From contig NZ_AP022822.1 of the NCBI RefSeq assembly GCF_011397115.1, positions 913,001-977,000 on the forward strand: a stretch of 64,000 bases of DNA. Reading direction: 5' to 3'. The notes under the pieces were generated by a model, which searched no databases, was not told the DNA's origin, and worked only from the letters and a program-made list of their open reading frames with translations. Positions 36,201 through 43,358 of the stretch are shown here, piece after piece; the stretch's first letter is position 1; each line of letters opens with the position of its first letter. The stretch comes from Enterococcus saigonensis. Its GTDB lineage: Bacteria > Bacillota > Bacilli > Lactobacillales > Enterococcaceae. Made by a program: the position numbers and the translations under genes.

Positions 36201-37449
36201 TATTTTCACTAAAGATATGCGTAAAAAACATACTTTGTTATTGCCGATGCTAAGTCCGATTCATCAAGATGGTTTAGTCGATGAAGCATTAAAAGCTTCT
36301 GGTTATAATGTAGTTTGTTTGCCTGCAGAAGATAAAGATGCGGTAAATGTTGGTTTGAAATACGTGAATAATGATGCTTGCTATCCGGCTATCATTTCGA
36401 TTGGCCAGTTAGTGGAAGCATTGGAAAGCGGCGATTATGATTTAAACAATACCAGCGTCATGATGACACAAACTGGTGGCGGATGTCGGGCCACAAACTA
36501 TATTCCTTTATTAAGAAAAGCCCTAAATGATGCTGGGTTTCCTCAGGTGCCGGTTGTTTCAGTGTCAATGGGAAATAAAGGTGTTGAATCTAATCCTGGT
36601 TTCAAGTTTACCTTACCGATGTTGAAACGAATTGTGGTGGCCTTTTTATACGGAGATTTATTTGAACGAGTAGTTTATCGAACTAGACCTTATGAATTAA
36701 AAAAAGGGCAAATTGATCAAATGCATGAAGCGTGGTTGAAAAAAGTAGCTAAAAACGTGCGCAATGGTTCGCTAACGCAATTCAATCGCAATATGAAAAA
36801 GATTATTGCTGATTTTGACACGGTACCATTATCTGATGTAAGGAAGCCTAAAGTTGGGGTGGTTGGCGAAATTTTGGTGAAGTATTCACCAACAGCCAAT
36901 AACGATATTGTGCGACTGCTAGAAGCAGAAGGCGCTGAAGCAGTAGTACCTGATATTATTGGTTTTATGAATTATTCTCTATACAATCAAATTTGGAAGT
37001 ATGAGAATTTGGGAATGGCTAAGAAAGGAAAAATTTTAGCAGAATTTGGTATCCGATTAATCGAAATGGTTGAACGTCCAATGGATAAAGCGTTGCGGGC
37101 TTCGGAACGATTTGATGGTATTCAATCTATTTATGATTTGGCAGAAGATGCCAGTAAAATTTTGTCTATTGGGAATCATACGGGCGAGGGCTGGTTTTTA
37201 ACGGGTGAAATGATTGAATTATTAAAAACAGGTGTCCACAATATCGTTTGTATGCAACCTTTTGGCTGTTTACCAAACCATGTTGTAGGTAAAGGAGTTA
37301 TTAAAGAGTTGCGGCATCAATATCCTAAAGCCAATATTGCGGCGATTGATTACGATCCTGGTGTATCATTGGTGAACCAATTAAATCGTATTCGATTAAT
37401 GATGGCAACGGCCAATAAAATGTTAACCGATGAAAAAATTACAATTTAA
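33205..37449 (+). CDS. Acyl-CoA dehydratase activase-related protein with tandem BadF/HgdC-type ATPase domains
   Basis: Very large protein, 1,414 residues. Two BcrAD/BadFG ATPase domains occur in tandem: GIDVGSTTVKLVIL opens the first (from residue 5) and GIDAGSTTTKVVLVD the second (from about 313). Each keeps cysteines positioned like those that hold the shared 4Fe-4S cluster in the HgdC activator (NGSCAGGTGAF and SRCGVFAKTD; EACSSGCGSFIE and SRCTVFMNSK). A Cys cluster HCNLCENKCQL...NRCERG follows near 605-640, then DUF2229 and dehydratase-like regions with further Cys (DTACYPAK, NDACYPA, GGGCRATNY). The role is uncharacterised. GTG 33196 overlaps the binding site, so ATG 33205 is used. Confidence 0.88.
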   Translation: MKLKAGIDVGSTTVKLVILNEKNETIFAKYERHFSDVKKATNKILLEGQAVIKDVPVSLQITGSGGMGLAEVLEIPFVQEVIACTKTVETIIPQTDVVIELGGEDAKITFFEGALEQRMNGSCAGGTGAFIDQMAVLLKTDANGVNELAKNYQTIYPIASRCGVFAKTDVQPLINEGADKADIAASIFQAVVNQTIAGLAAGRKIKGKVAFLGGPLYFMSELRQRFIETLNIAPEDIVFPENPQLFVAMGAALFDEKGEATTLTALLDRLENGQQDQLKPTDTLQPLFSSEEELKEFRARHSQATAEEKDLSRHQGAAFLGIDAGSTTTKVVLVDDAGRILFSFYGNNEGQPLETTIAVLTDLYKQMPADVFIGKAAVTGYGEHLIKNALKVDIGEVETMAHYKAANHFQPGVDFILDIGGQDMKAMTIKDGVLSSIQLNEACSSGCGSFIETFAKSLNYDVRDFALAATQSQAPVDLGSRCTVFMNSKVKQVQKEGASVGDISAGLSYSVIKNAIYKVIKIRRPEELGEKIVCQGGTFYNEAVLRAFEEISGRQVVRPSIAGLMGAYGAALIALENYDIAEESTILDAEELITFTAEKEFTHCNLCENKCQLTVTIFSDGRQFIMGNRCERGAKIKIKKEDRRVNLIDYKYKRLFKYRPLRKKDALRGIIGIPRVLNMYENYPLWHTLFTDLGFRVQLSPRSNKALYEQGMETIPSDTACYPAKITHGHIQALIDQKVPMIFYPGVIFERQESSEADNHFNCPIVQSYPDVIRNNVDDIREGKVDYRNPFLNLANEEAVIEVLSKTFKDLGIKKEEMVAAVHHGFTELENFKQDIRNKGEETLAMLQAKGERGIVISGRPYHLDPEINHGISEVITQEGFHVLTEDSISHLSDVGNLRVVNQWVYHSRLYAAARVVAKSKNLELVQLNSFGCGLDAVTTDQVEEIMDQYGKIYTVLKIDEGSNLGAIRIRLRSLKAAVKERDKQDFTPTKRYDEPEKIIFTKDMRKKHTLLLPMLSPIHQDGLVDEALKASGYNVVCLPAEDKDAVNVGLKYVNNDACYPAIISIGQLVEALESGDYDLNNTSVMMTQTGGGCRATNYIPLLRKALNDAGFPQVPVVSVSMGNKGVESNPGFKFTLPMLKRIVVAFLYGDLFERVVYRTRPYELKKGQIDQMHEAWLKKVAKNVRNGSLTQFNRNMKKIIADFDTVPLSDVRKPKVGVVGEILVKYSPTANNDIVRLLEAEGAEAVVPDIIGFMNYSLYNQIWKYENLGMAKKGKILAEFGIRLIEMVERPMDKALRASERFDGIQSIYDLAEDASKILSIGNHTGEGWFLTGEMIELLKTGVHNIVCMQPFGCLPNHVVGKGVIKELRHQYPKANIAAIDYDPGVSLVNQLNRIRLMMATANKMLTDEKITI

Positions 37450-37496
37450 GAGATTAAAAATATCTGTACCAAAGTGATGGTATAGATATAAATTAT

Positions 37497-37537
37497 AAAA
37501 AAGTCTTGGGAAGATAGCTAATTTCCAAGGCTTTTTT
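37497..37537 (+). terminator. Terminator after the activase gene
   Basis: AAAAAAGTCTTGG-GAA pairs imperfectly with TTTCCAAGGCTTTTTT around a 9-base loop, ending in a T-run. A second dyad, TATCTGTACC with GGTATAGATA (37461-37488), lies just before it. Confidence 0.8.
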
Positions 37538-37569
37538 GTAACGAACAAGAAAAAAAGTAACGGAAAAAT

Positions 37570-37598
37570 TTGCTAATGAGGTATATACCAGTTATAAT
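37570..37598 (+). promoter_or_regulatory. gntR promoter with an operator in its spacer
   Basis: TTGCTA (37570-37575), 17-base spacer, TATAAT (37593-37598). The spacer contains the perfect palindrome GGTATATACC (37580-37589), close to the GGTnnanACC-type sites bound by HutC/NagR subfamily GntR regulators. A second dyad, TGATAC...GTATCA (37601-37630), lies downstream. This fits autorepression by the gene at 37661. Confidence 0.75.
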
Positions 37599-37660
37599 GA
37601 TGATACTATTTGAGTGAAAATATCGTATCAAATGTGATCTTAGTTGAAGGAGAATAATGA

Positions 37661-38368
37661 ATGTCTGATAGTTTACCAATTTATATTCAGATTCACGATC
37701 AAATTAAAAGTAAAATTGAAAAAGGCGTCTGGCAAATCGGAGACCGCTTGCCTTCAGAAAGAGAATTAGCGACGCAATTTAATGTGAGTCGGATGACTTT
37801 ACGACAAGCGATTCAAACATTGGCAGATGAAGGGATTTTAGAGAGAAAAATCGGATCTGGAACTTATGTAGCCCGACAAAAAGTTCAAGAAAAAATGACG
37901 GGGACGACTAGCTTTACTGAAATTATGTTGTCTCAAGGTAGAAAACCTTCTAGTAAAGTAGTTTCTTACTTTATGACTGCTCCGAGTTCTTCAGAGATGG
38001 AGAAATTAAAATTGGCGCCAGAAGAAGGTATTTTACGAATGGAACGTATTCGCTATGCCGATGAAGTACCAATTTGTTTTGAGGTTGCTAGTATCCCAGA
38101 ACATTTAATTAAAGAGTACAGCAAGGCCGAAGTTACAACTTCTTTTTATAAAACCTTAGAAGAAAAAGGTGGCTTAAAAATTGGTGGCGCTAATCAAACC
38201 ATTTCTGCAATGTTGGCGTCAGAACAGATTGCTGAATTTTTGAAAATTAAACGTGGAGATGCTATTTTGCGGATGCGCCAAGTTTCTTATTTAGAAGACG
38301 GCTCACCGTTTGAATATGTCAGAACTCAGTATGTTGGCAATCGTTTTGAATTTTATTTGGAAAAATAA
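37661..38368 (+). CDS. GntR-family regulator, HutC subfamily (UTRA domain)
   Basis: 235 residues. N-terminal winged helix with LPIYIQIHDQIKSKIEKG, LPSERELATQFNVSRMTLRQ and a GSGTYVA wing, then a UTRA effector domain from about residue 85 with ILRMERIRYADEVPICFE and a C-terminal FEYVRTQYVGNRFEFYLE. UTRA regulators usually sense small metabolites such as sugar phosphates. Closest in style to NagR/YvoA regulators of amino sugar use, but no sugar genes sit beside it, so its targets must be elsewhere. ATG lies 8 bases after GAAGGAG. Confidence 0.92.
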   Translation: MSDSLPIYIQIHDQIKSKIEKGVWQIGDRLPSERELATQFNVSRMTLRQAIQTLADEGILERKIGSGTYVARQKVQEKMTGTTSFTEIMLSQGRKPSSKVVSYFMTAPSSSEMEKLKLAPEEGILRMERIRYADEVPICFEVASIPEHLIKEYSKAEVTTSFYKTLEEKGGLKIGGANQTISAMLASEQIAEFLKIKRGDAILRMRQVSYLEDGSPFEYVRTQYVGNRFEFYLEK

Positions 38369-38370
38369 GA

Positions 38371-38440
38371 ACCTAAGTTTATTGTGCAAAAATATCTCTG
38401 TTCATAGAGAATACTTTTGGGCATAAACTTAGGTTTTTTT
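38371..38440. terminator. Long bidirectional terminator between gntR and the YigZ gene
   Basis: AACCTAAGTTTAT... is complemented by ATAAACTTAGGTT near 38423-38436, followed by a T-run; the ~40-base interior holds a smaller CTCT/AGAG hairpin. Confidence 0.78.
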
Positions 38441-39074
38441 AAGAAACTAAAACTTCATGATAAATTTTGTTACCGTGAGCAAAATTTACTTGACCATTTA
38501 AGAGTTCAGTAATGTTTTTTTCAAATGCTTCAATTTCCTCTTCATCAATCAGACAAATGACCACAACTTCATCAGTAAAAAGAGTGTCTTTGGTTACTAT
38601 CTGTTTGTTTTCGATATAATTTTGCAGCTTGCCTAACTGAGGATAAGTAATCGCAACAGCAATCTCTTGTTGGAGTTTGCCTTTGACAATACCAATGCTA
38701 TCAATTCCATGAGAAACAGCGTGAGAGTAAGCGCGAATCAACCCGCCTGCTCCTAATTTTATACCTCCAAAATAACGAGTTACAACAACGGCGATATTGA
38801 CTAAGTTTTTTTTGACTAAGACTTCCAGCATGGGGATACCTGCAGTTCCGCTTGGTTCTCCGTCGTCACTACTACGTTTAATTTCACTTTTTTCACCGAT
38901 TACAAAAGCGCTGCAATTGTGAGTGGCTTTCCAATGCTCTTTTTTTACACTTTGAATAAATTCTTTGGCTTCGTTTTCTGTACTAACGCGTTTTAACGAG
39001 CAGATAAAACGGGATTTCTTGACTTCAGTCTCTACTATTCCGTCTTTTTGAATAGTTAAATAGTGATCTATCAT
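38439..39074 (-). CDS. YigZ/IMPACT-family protein
   Basis: 211 residues. The N-terminal UPF0029/IMPACT domain carries KKSRFICSLKRV, HNCSAFVIG, the signature DDGEPSGTAGIPMLEVL and RYFGGIKLGAGGLIRAYS; the C-terminal DUF1949 ferredoxin-like domain follows. The eukaryotic homologue IMPACT acts in translational control; the bacterial role is unknown. The frame is open to 39095, but ATG 39074 follows AAGGAGTATTTTC and is chosen. Confidence 0.93.
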   Translation of the reverse strand: MIDHYLTIQKDGIVETEVKKSRFICSLKRVSTENEAKEFIQSVKKEHWKATHNCSAFVIGEKSEIKRSSDDGEPSGTAGIPMLEVLVKKNLVNIAVVVTRYFGGIKLGAGGLIRAYSHAVSHGIDSIGIVKGKLQQEIAVAITYPQLGKLQNYIENKQIVTKDTLFTDEVVVICLIDEEEIEAFEKNITELLNGQVNFAHGNKIYHEVLVS

Positions 39075-39190
39075 GAAAATACTCCTTAGTTTCACTTTTC
39101 TTTAGTATAAAAAAAATGTTTCCAAGTTGCAAATGGCTAATGGTTGCACTTTTAGGCATATTTAAGCGATAATTAGGAGAGGTGATCATC

Positions 39191-39478
39191 GTGGCAAGGA
39201 AGTATGACGTTATTACGCATTATTTAAAAACAAATGGTGGTTCGCAAGTAACGCTGACGTTTACTCAGTTTGATGAACTTTTATTCCCAGCTACCGGTCT
39301 TCCTAAAAGCGCTCGCAAAACCAAAGAATGGTGGGCAAATGATTATCATCATCCAGAAAAAGGGGCGTATGCTTGGCTAAATGCTGGCTATGAGGTTGTT
39401 TATATTAACTTGGCTAAAGAGTATACCGTTTTCAATAAGTTAGTAAAGGCTAAGTGGCTTCTAGGAGGAGACAAGTAG
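39191..39478 (+). CDS. DUF7662-like small protein
   Basis: 95 residues, MARKYDVITHYLKTNGGSQV at the start and then FTQFDELLFPATGLPKSARK, a WWANDYHHPEKGAYAWLNAG block and VVYINL. The LPKSAR...WW.N....A.AWL.AGY pattern matches a small domain of unknown function (DUF7662 as I recall it), found alone and near restriction-like or DNA-related genes in other bacteria. GTG 39191 is preferred over GTG 39182 because AGGAGAGGTGA overlaps the latter. No neighbour gives it a role here. Confidence 0.75.
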   Translation: MARKYDVITHYLKTNGGSQVTLTFTQFDELLFPATGLPKSARKTKEWWANDYHHPEKGAYAWLNAGYEVVYINLAKEYTVFNKLVKAKWLLGGDK

Positions 39479-39555
39479 TAAGCGTTGACAAAAATAGTTG
39501 TTATCTTATAATTAACGTAAATAAAAAAATTACACTGATACAAGGAGGAAATAAA

Positions 39556-39879
39556 ATGACGAAAAAAACGATTATGCTAGTTTGTTCTGCTGGTATGAGT
39601 ACTAGCTTATTGGTTACAAAAATGCAAAAAGCAGCAGAAGCACAAGGTGTTGAAGCAGACGTTTTTGCCGTATCCGCTTCGGAGGCAGATAATTCTTTGG
39701 AAAGCAAACCGGTAGATGTTTTGTTATTAGGACCACAAGTTCGCTTTATGAAAGCTGATTTTGAAAAACGATTAGAACCAAAGAAAATTCCGTTAGATGT
39801 GATCAATATGGCAGATTACGGGATGATGAATGGGGAAAATGTGTTAAAACAAGCTATGACTTTGATTGAAAATAAATAA
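39556..39879 (+). CDS. PTS sugar transporter EIIB component, lactose/cellobiose family
   Basis: 107 residues, the size of a free-standing EIIB domain. The phosphorylated cysteine is Cys10 in MLVCSAGMSTSLLVTKM, the family P-loop. Later VDVLLLGPQVRFM and the C-terminal MNGENVLKQAM fit the IIB Lac/cellobiose fold. The ATG follows AAGGAGG. No EIIA or EIIC gene is adjacent, so it either serves a permease elsewhere or has a regulatory role. It has its own terminator. Confidence 0.93.
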   Translation: MTKKTIMLVCSAGMSTSLLVTKMQKAAEAQGVEADVFAVSASEADNSLESKPVDVLLLGPQVRFMKADFEKRLEPKKIPLDVINMADYGMMNGENVLKQAMTLIENK

Positions 39880-39885
39880 CACGAA

Positions 39886-39923
39886 TAAAAATGCGGAGGT
39901 CAGTAGACTTTCGCATTTTTATT
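39886..39923 (+). terminator. Terminator after the EIIB gene
   Basis: ATAAAAATGCG pairs with CGCATTTTTAT around a 16-base loop, followed by T residues. Confidence 0.82.
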
Positions 39924-40007
39924 TTTAAGTAGAATCAAGAAAAGTTGTATGAAGTAAAATTAACGATATATTCTTGCATTTGCGTAAATACTCTTGAGGT
40001 GAAGAAA

Positions 40008-41318
40008 ATGAAATTATATCCTGGCTATCAGTATTTACTAACACAAGAGGAATTAGATGAAAGTGTAGAAGTCTATAAACAAAAAGCTATCACTATTGAA
40101 AATGAAATTTGTCGTTGTCAGCGTTGTAACACCAAATTTTCAAGTTTAGAAAATCAATTGCCAGATGGACGCCATTATTGCTGTGAATGCATCTCCTTTG
40201 GGCGAGTCACTTCTCGTCATTATTTGGTGACAAAACCACTGGATCCGCCTAAAAAAAGAAAAATAAAATTTGATTTTACTGGTAGACTGACAGCAGCGCA
40301 GAAGAAAATTAGCTACGGATTAATTCAAAATTTTGAAGGTCAAATAGATAGTTTGGTTTATGCAGTAACTGGAGCAGGAAAAACTGAAATGTTGTTTAAA
40401 TTAATTCATCATTGTTTATTAAAGGGGCTGAATGTTGTTTTTTGTAGTCCTAGAGTAGATGTTTGTGTTGAAATTCATCCCCGTTTACAAGAGATATTTC
40501 CTGAGTTAGAAGTTGGTTTGCGCCATTATGGGGCGAAGCCTTATCAACCAACGTCGCTTTTGGTTTGTACCACACATCAGTTATTCTACTTTAAAAAAGC
40601 TTTCCATCTAATTATTGTTGACGAAATCGATGCTTTTCCGTATGAAAATGACCAGAAATTACATTATGCTGTGGATAATGCATTACATAAAAACGGCTGT
40701 CGTGTTTTCCTAAGTGCAACTCCAAGTGAAGTAGAAATTAAAGCCGCAGAAAAATCAGGAGGTTTGTTTTGTTTACCGGCTCGTTATCACCGGCGCTTAT
40801 TGCCTGTCCCTAAACCCGTGAGAATAAAGACGCACAAACTCCCCTTAACCGCTCACTGTAAAAAAACTTTTCTAAAACTCGTAACAGAACTATTGCAACA
40901 TAATCATTTGCTTTTATTTTGTGCTAGCGTCAACCAAGTATTAGCCATGGAAAAGTTCCTCAAAGCAGAATTAAAAGAATTTACTATTGCTAGTGTCCAT
41001 GCAGCAGATTGTGAGCGTCATATGAAAGTTAAAAAAATGCGACAAAACGACTTTCAAATTTTTTGTTGTTCTACTGTGATGGAAAGAGGAGTGACGTTTG
41101 CTAACATTTCAGTTTTAGTTTTTAATGCCGATCATCATGTGTTTACACAAGCTACGCTGTTACAAATTGCAGGACGAGCAGATCGTAAAGGAGATTTTTC
41201 AAATGGAGAAGTTGTTTTTTGTTTTACCCAGATGACAAAAGCCATCAGAAAAGCTGTCCAAATAACAAAACGACTAAATCAACAGGCAAAAAAGGCAGGT
41301 CTTCTTGATGAAATGTAG
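40008..41318 (+). CDS. comFA: Competence helicase ComFA
   Basis: DEAD-type DNA translocase that helps pull transforming single-stranded DNA across the membrane. 436 residues. An N-terminal zinc-binding module has Cys37-x2-Cys40 and Cys58-x2-Cys61, then Walker A GAGKT (122-126), the Walker B box VDEIDAF, SATPS and a C-terminal helicase domain with QIAGRADRKG. The frame opens at 39945, but ATG 40008 follows GAGGTGAAG. comFC overlaps its end by 11 bases. The gene looks intact. Confidence 0.95.
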   Translation: MKLYPGYQYLLTQEELDESVEVYKQKAITIENEICRCQRCNTKFSSLENQLPDGRHYCCECISFGRVTSRHYLVTKPLDPPKKRKIKFDFTGRLTAAQKKISYGLIQNFEGQIDSLVYAVTGAGKTEMLFKLIHHCLLKGLNVVFCSPRVDVCVEIHPRLQEIFPELEVGLRHYGAKPYQPTSLLVCTTHQLFYFKKAFHLIIVDEIDAFPYENDQKLHYAVDNALHKNGCRVFLSATPSEVEIKAAEKSGGLFCLPARYHRRLLPVPKPVRIKTHKLPLTAHCKKTFLKLVTELLQHNHLLLFCASVNQVLAMEKFLKAELKEFTIASVHAADCERHMKVKKMRQNDFQIFCCSTVMERGVTFANISVLVFNADHHVFTQATLLQIAGRADRKGDFSNGEVVFCFTQMTKAIRKAVQITKRLNQQAKKAGLLDEM

Positions 41319-41988
41319 CAATTGTGGGCAAATAATTAGCCGGAACCTTTTAATTCAAGAAATAATCTTTCCTTGGTTAATCTCAAAAGAAGAACTGTGT
41401 AGAGCCTGTTGTAAAAAGTTTCAAAAAATAGAACCTGAGAATGCATGCGAAGGGTGTATGCGACCAAATTGTGTGAAACTTTGTCAAGATTGCAGAAAAT
41501 GGCGCCAAATGTATCCTAACTTTGTCGTTCATCATCACGCAATTTATCAATATAATACTGCTTTTAAAGATTGGCTGTATCGCTATAAATTTGAAGGAGA
41601 CTATAACTTGCGTCAGACATTTTCGCCACAAGTAAAGCAAGTATTAAGAAAATATCGTGGTTTCACAATTGTCCCCTTACCCTTATCAAGCGAACGTCAG
41701 AAAGAACGGGGGTTTAATCAAGGAGAAGAAATCATAAAAGCCACAGGAAGCTTTTATGAGAATCTATTAATTCGAAAACACCACAATCGACCACAAGCAA
41801 GCGCGAAGAGACAAGAGCGACTAAAGCTGAAACAACCATATAGTGTTGCTCCAAATGCTATAATATGTGGCCGTAAAATTTTATTAGTCGATGACGTGTA
41901 TACAACTGGACGGACGATTTACCACGGGGTAGAGCTTTTATACGCACACGGTGCAAAATCTGTGGCAACTTTTACATTGGCACGTTAA
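41308..41988 (+). CDS. comFC: Competence protein ComFC (phosphoribosyltransferase-like)
   Basis: 226 residues. N-terminal zinc-ribbon-like Cys pairs (CSNC, CRACC, CEGC) followed by a PRTase domain whose signature ILLVDDVYTTGRT is intact. ComFC proteins partner ComFA in DNA uptake. TTG 41305 is in frame, but ATG 41308 is the better start; the gene overlaps comFA by 11 bases, implying translational coupling. No frameshift is visible, so the pair could be functional. No late-competence (cin) box was recognised upstream. Confidence 0.93.
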   Translation: MKCSNCGQIISRNLLIQEIIFPWLISKEELCRACCKKFQKIEPENACEGCMRPNCVKLCQDCRKWRQMYPNFVVHHHAIYQYNTAFKDWLYRYKFEGDYNLRQTFSPQVKQVLRKYRGFTIVPLPLSSERQKERGFNQGEEIIKATGSFYENLLIRKHHNRPQASAKRQERLKLKQPYSVAPNAIICGRKILLVDDVYTTGRTIYHGVELLYAHGAKSVATFTLAR

Positions 41989-42056
41989 TTTTTTCTCCCA
42001 GCAATATTGATGTATTTTTCTGGTTTGAGAAATTCATGAATTTGTTAGCGTTTAAC

Positions 42057-42085
42057 TTTGCAAATAGGTTAGAGTTCGCTATAAT
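42057..42085 (+). promoter_or_regulatory. Promoter of hpf
   Basis: TTTGCA (42057-42062), 17-base spacer, perfect TATAAT (42080-42085). A start near 42092 would place the hairpin at 42095-42127 at the very 5' end of the mRNA. Confidence 0.65.
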
Positions 42086-42094
42086 AATAGTAAG

Positions 42095-42127
42095 AAGAAG
42101 GCAAAAGAGTGGTCCTTTTCCCTTCTT
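42095..42127 (+). promoter_or_regulatory. 5' leader hairpin of hpf mRNA
   Basis: AAGAAGG-C-AAAAG (42095-42107) pairs with CTTTT-C-CCTTCTT (42115-42127), with one C-C mismatch and a 7-base loop. No T-run follows, so it is not a terminator. It may stabilise the transcript. Confidence 0.55.
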
Positions 42128-42154
42128 TAGTGGTAGACGAAAGGGGCAATTGTT

Positions 42155-42709
42155 ATGTTTAGATACAATGTACGCGGAGAAAATATTGAAGTTACAGAAG
42201 CTATTCGCGATTATGTAGAGAAAAAAGTCGGTAAATTGGAGCGTTACTTTACAGATGCACCCGATGCAACGGCTCATGTGAATTTAAAGGTTTATACTGA
42301 AAAAACAGCGAAAGTGGAAGTGACAATCCCACTACCATATTTGGTGTTGCGCGCAGAAGAAACTTCACCAGATCTATATGCAAGTATTGATTTGGTCGTT
42401 GATAAATTGGAACGTCAAATTCGCAAATTCAAAACAAAAATTAATCGTAAATCTCGTGAAACAGCAGTACCTGCAGCAGATGCAGCTGTTTTGTTTAATA
42501 ATGAAGCCGGCGATGATGAAACAGAAGCAGTATTGGACATTGTCCGGACTAAACGCTTATCATTGAAGCCAATGGATAGCGAAGAAGCTGTTTTACAAAT
42601 GAATATGTTGGGACATAACTTCTTTATTTTTGAAGATGCTGAAACCAATGGCACTAGCATCGTTTACCGCCGTAAAGATGGTAAATACGGTTTAATTGAA
42701 ACAAACTAA
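42155..42709 (+). CDS. hpf: Ribosome hibernation promoting factor, long form
   Basis: 184 residues: an N-terminal ribosome-binding domain (FRYNVRGENIEVTEAIRDYV, EKKVGKLERYF) and a C-terminal dimerisation domain (VRTKRLSLKPMDSEEAVLQM ... YRRKDGKYGLIE). The long form makes 100S ribosome dimers in stationary phase. The ATG follows AAAGGGG. It lies between comFC and secA, the usual Lactobacillales order. It has its own consensus promoter with a 5' hairpin. Confidence 0.97.
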   Translation: MFRYNVRGENIEVTEAIRDYVEKKVGKLERYFTDAPDATAHVNLKVYTEKTAKVEVTIPLPYLVLRAEETSPDLYASIDLVVDKLERQIRKFKTKINRKSRETAVPAADAAVLFNNEAGDDETEAVLDIVRTKRLSLKPMDSEEAVLQMNMLGHNFFIFEDAETNGTSIVYRRKDGKYGLIETN

Positions 42710-42719
42710 AAAATTAATC

Positions 42720-42768
42720 AAGGGTTCAAGATAGGTGTTTTTGCCACTTATCTTGAACCTTTTTTCTT
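42720..42768 (+). terminator. Terminator after hpf
   Basis: AAGGGTTCAAGATAGGTG pairs with CACTTATCTTGAACCTTTT around a short loop, then T residues. Confidence 0.9.
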
Positions 42769-43191
42769 TTATTCATTGTATTTTCACTTTGACTGGTAAT
42801 ATTATCTCGTAACATTTTTATTCCCCGTATTTTTTTGTGAATATTTAAAAGAGGAAATAGCCAGTACAAAGGAGATATTTTAGGATAGTTATGTCCGTTT
42901 TTTGAAATCATTTAAGCATTTTGTTTGGCTCAGATAATTTTAAAGCACTCTGCTATAAAGGAAAAACATAAAGTAGCCAAACTTCTAAAAATATTAAAAT
43001 GGTATAAAATTTTTCAGTCAAAGTAATCGACTCCTTTTAGATATTTTTAAAGTGCAAATTATTCTAAAGTAAGTTATACGAAATAAGTAAAGAACGGAAT
43101 AACTTGCATTATGCCGTAAATGGAAAATAACTTTTAATAAAGAGCTTTAGTATTAATAAAGAAAAAGTAAGTATTATTATCTCGTCTTGTC

Positions 43192-43215
43192 CATTAGGTA
43201 TGTCATTAGGCATGT
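43192..43215. repeat. Tandem 12-base direct repeat
   Basis: CATTAGGTATGT followed immediately by CATTAGGCATGT, one mismatch, about 55 bases upstream of the candidate secA -35. Confidence 0.8.
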
Positions 43216-43269
43216 TTAGAAAATAAAATGATAAATTAGAGTAAAGCTTCTTGTTTCTAATGCTAAGTA

Positions 43270-43298
43270 TTTCATTTGTTTCAACTTAATGCTAAAAT
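43270..43298 (+). promoter_or_regulatory. Candidate promoter of secA
   Basis: TTTCAT (43270-43275), 17-base spacer, TAAAAT (43293-43298) with extended TG (43290-43291). Confidence 0.5.
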
Positions 43299-43358
43299 AT
43301 ACGGGAGAGTTTCTAATTTGAAACGAGAATTGATGCAAAGAAGGGGAATTATTCACTA

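Larger units (their letters stand above)
42769..43358. other. 590-base AT-rich intergenic region before secA
   Basis: No credible ORF, tRNA or known RNA motif seen on either strand; a 61-codon minus-strand frame (42726-42911) has no good start context and overlaps the hpf terminator. Contents noted: a GTTTGGCT/AGCCAAAC inverted repeat (42923-42982), a tandem 12-base repeat (43192-43215), a candidate secA promoter (43270-43298) and GTTTC/GAAAC (43309-43324). Confidence 0.6.

Noticed and set aside
41308..41988. Possible decay of the competence genes comFA/comFC
   Set aside because: Both keep full length, motifs and reading frame; no frameshift or premature stop was seen.
42726..42911. 61-codon minus-strand ORF in the hpf-secA gap
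   Set aside because: It overlaps the hpf terminator stem and lacks a good start context or recognisable product.
42923..42982. GTTTGGCT/AGCCAAAC inverted repeat as a possible operator or RNA
   Set aside because: Only 8 bases per arm with a 44-base interior in AT-rich DNA; easily expected by chance.
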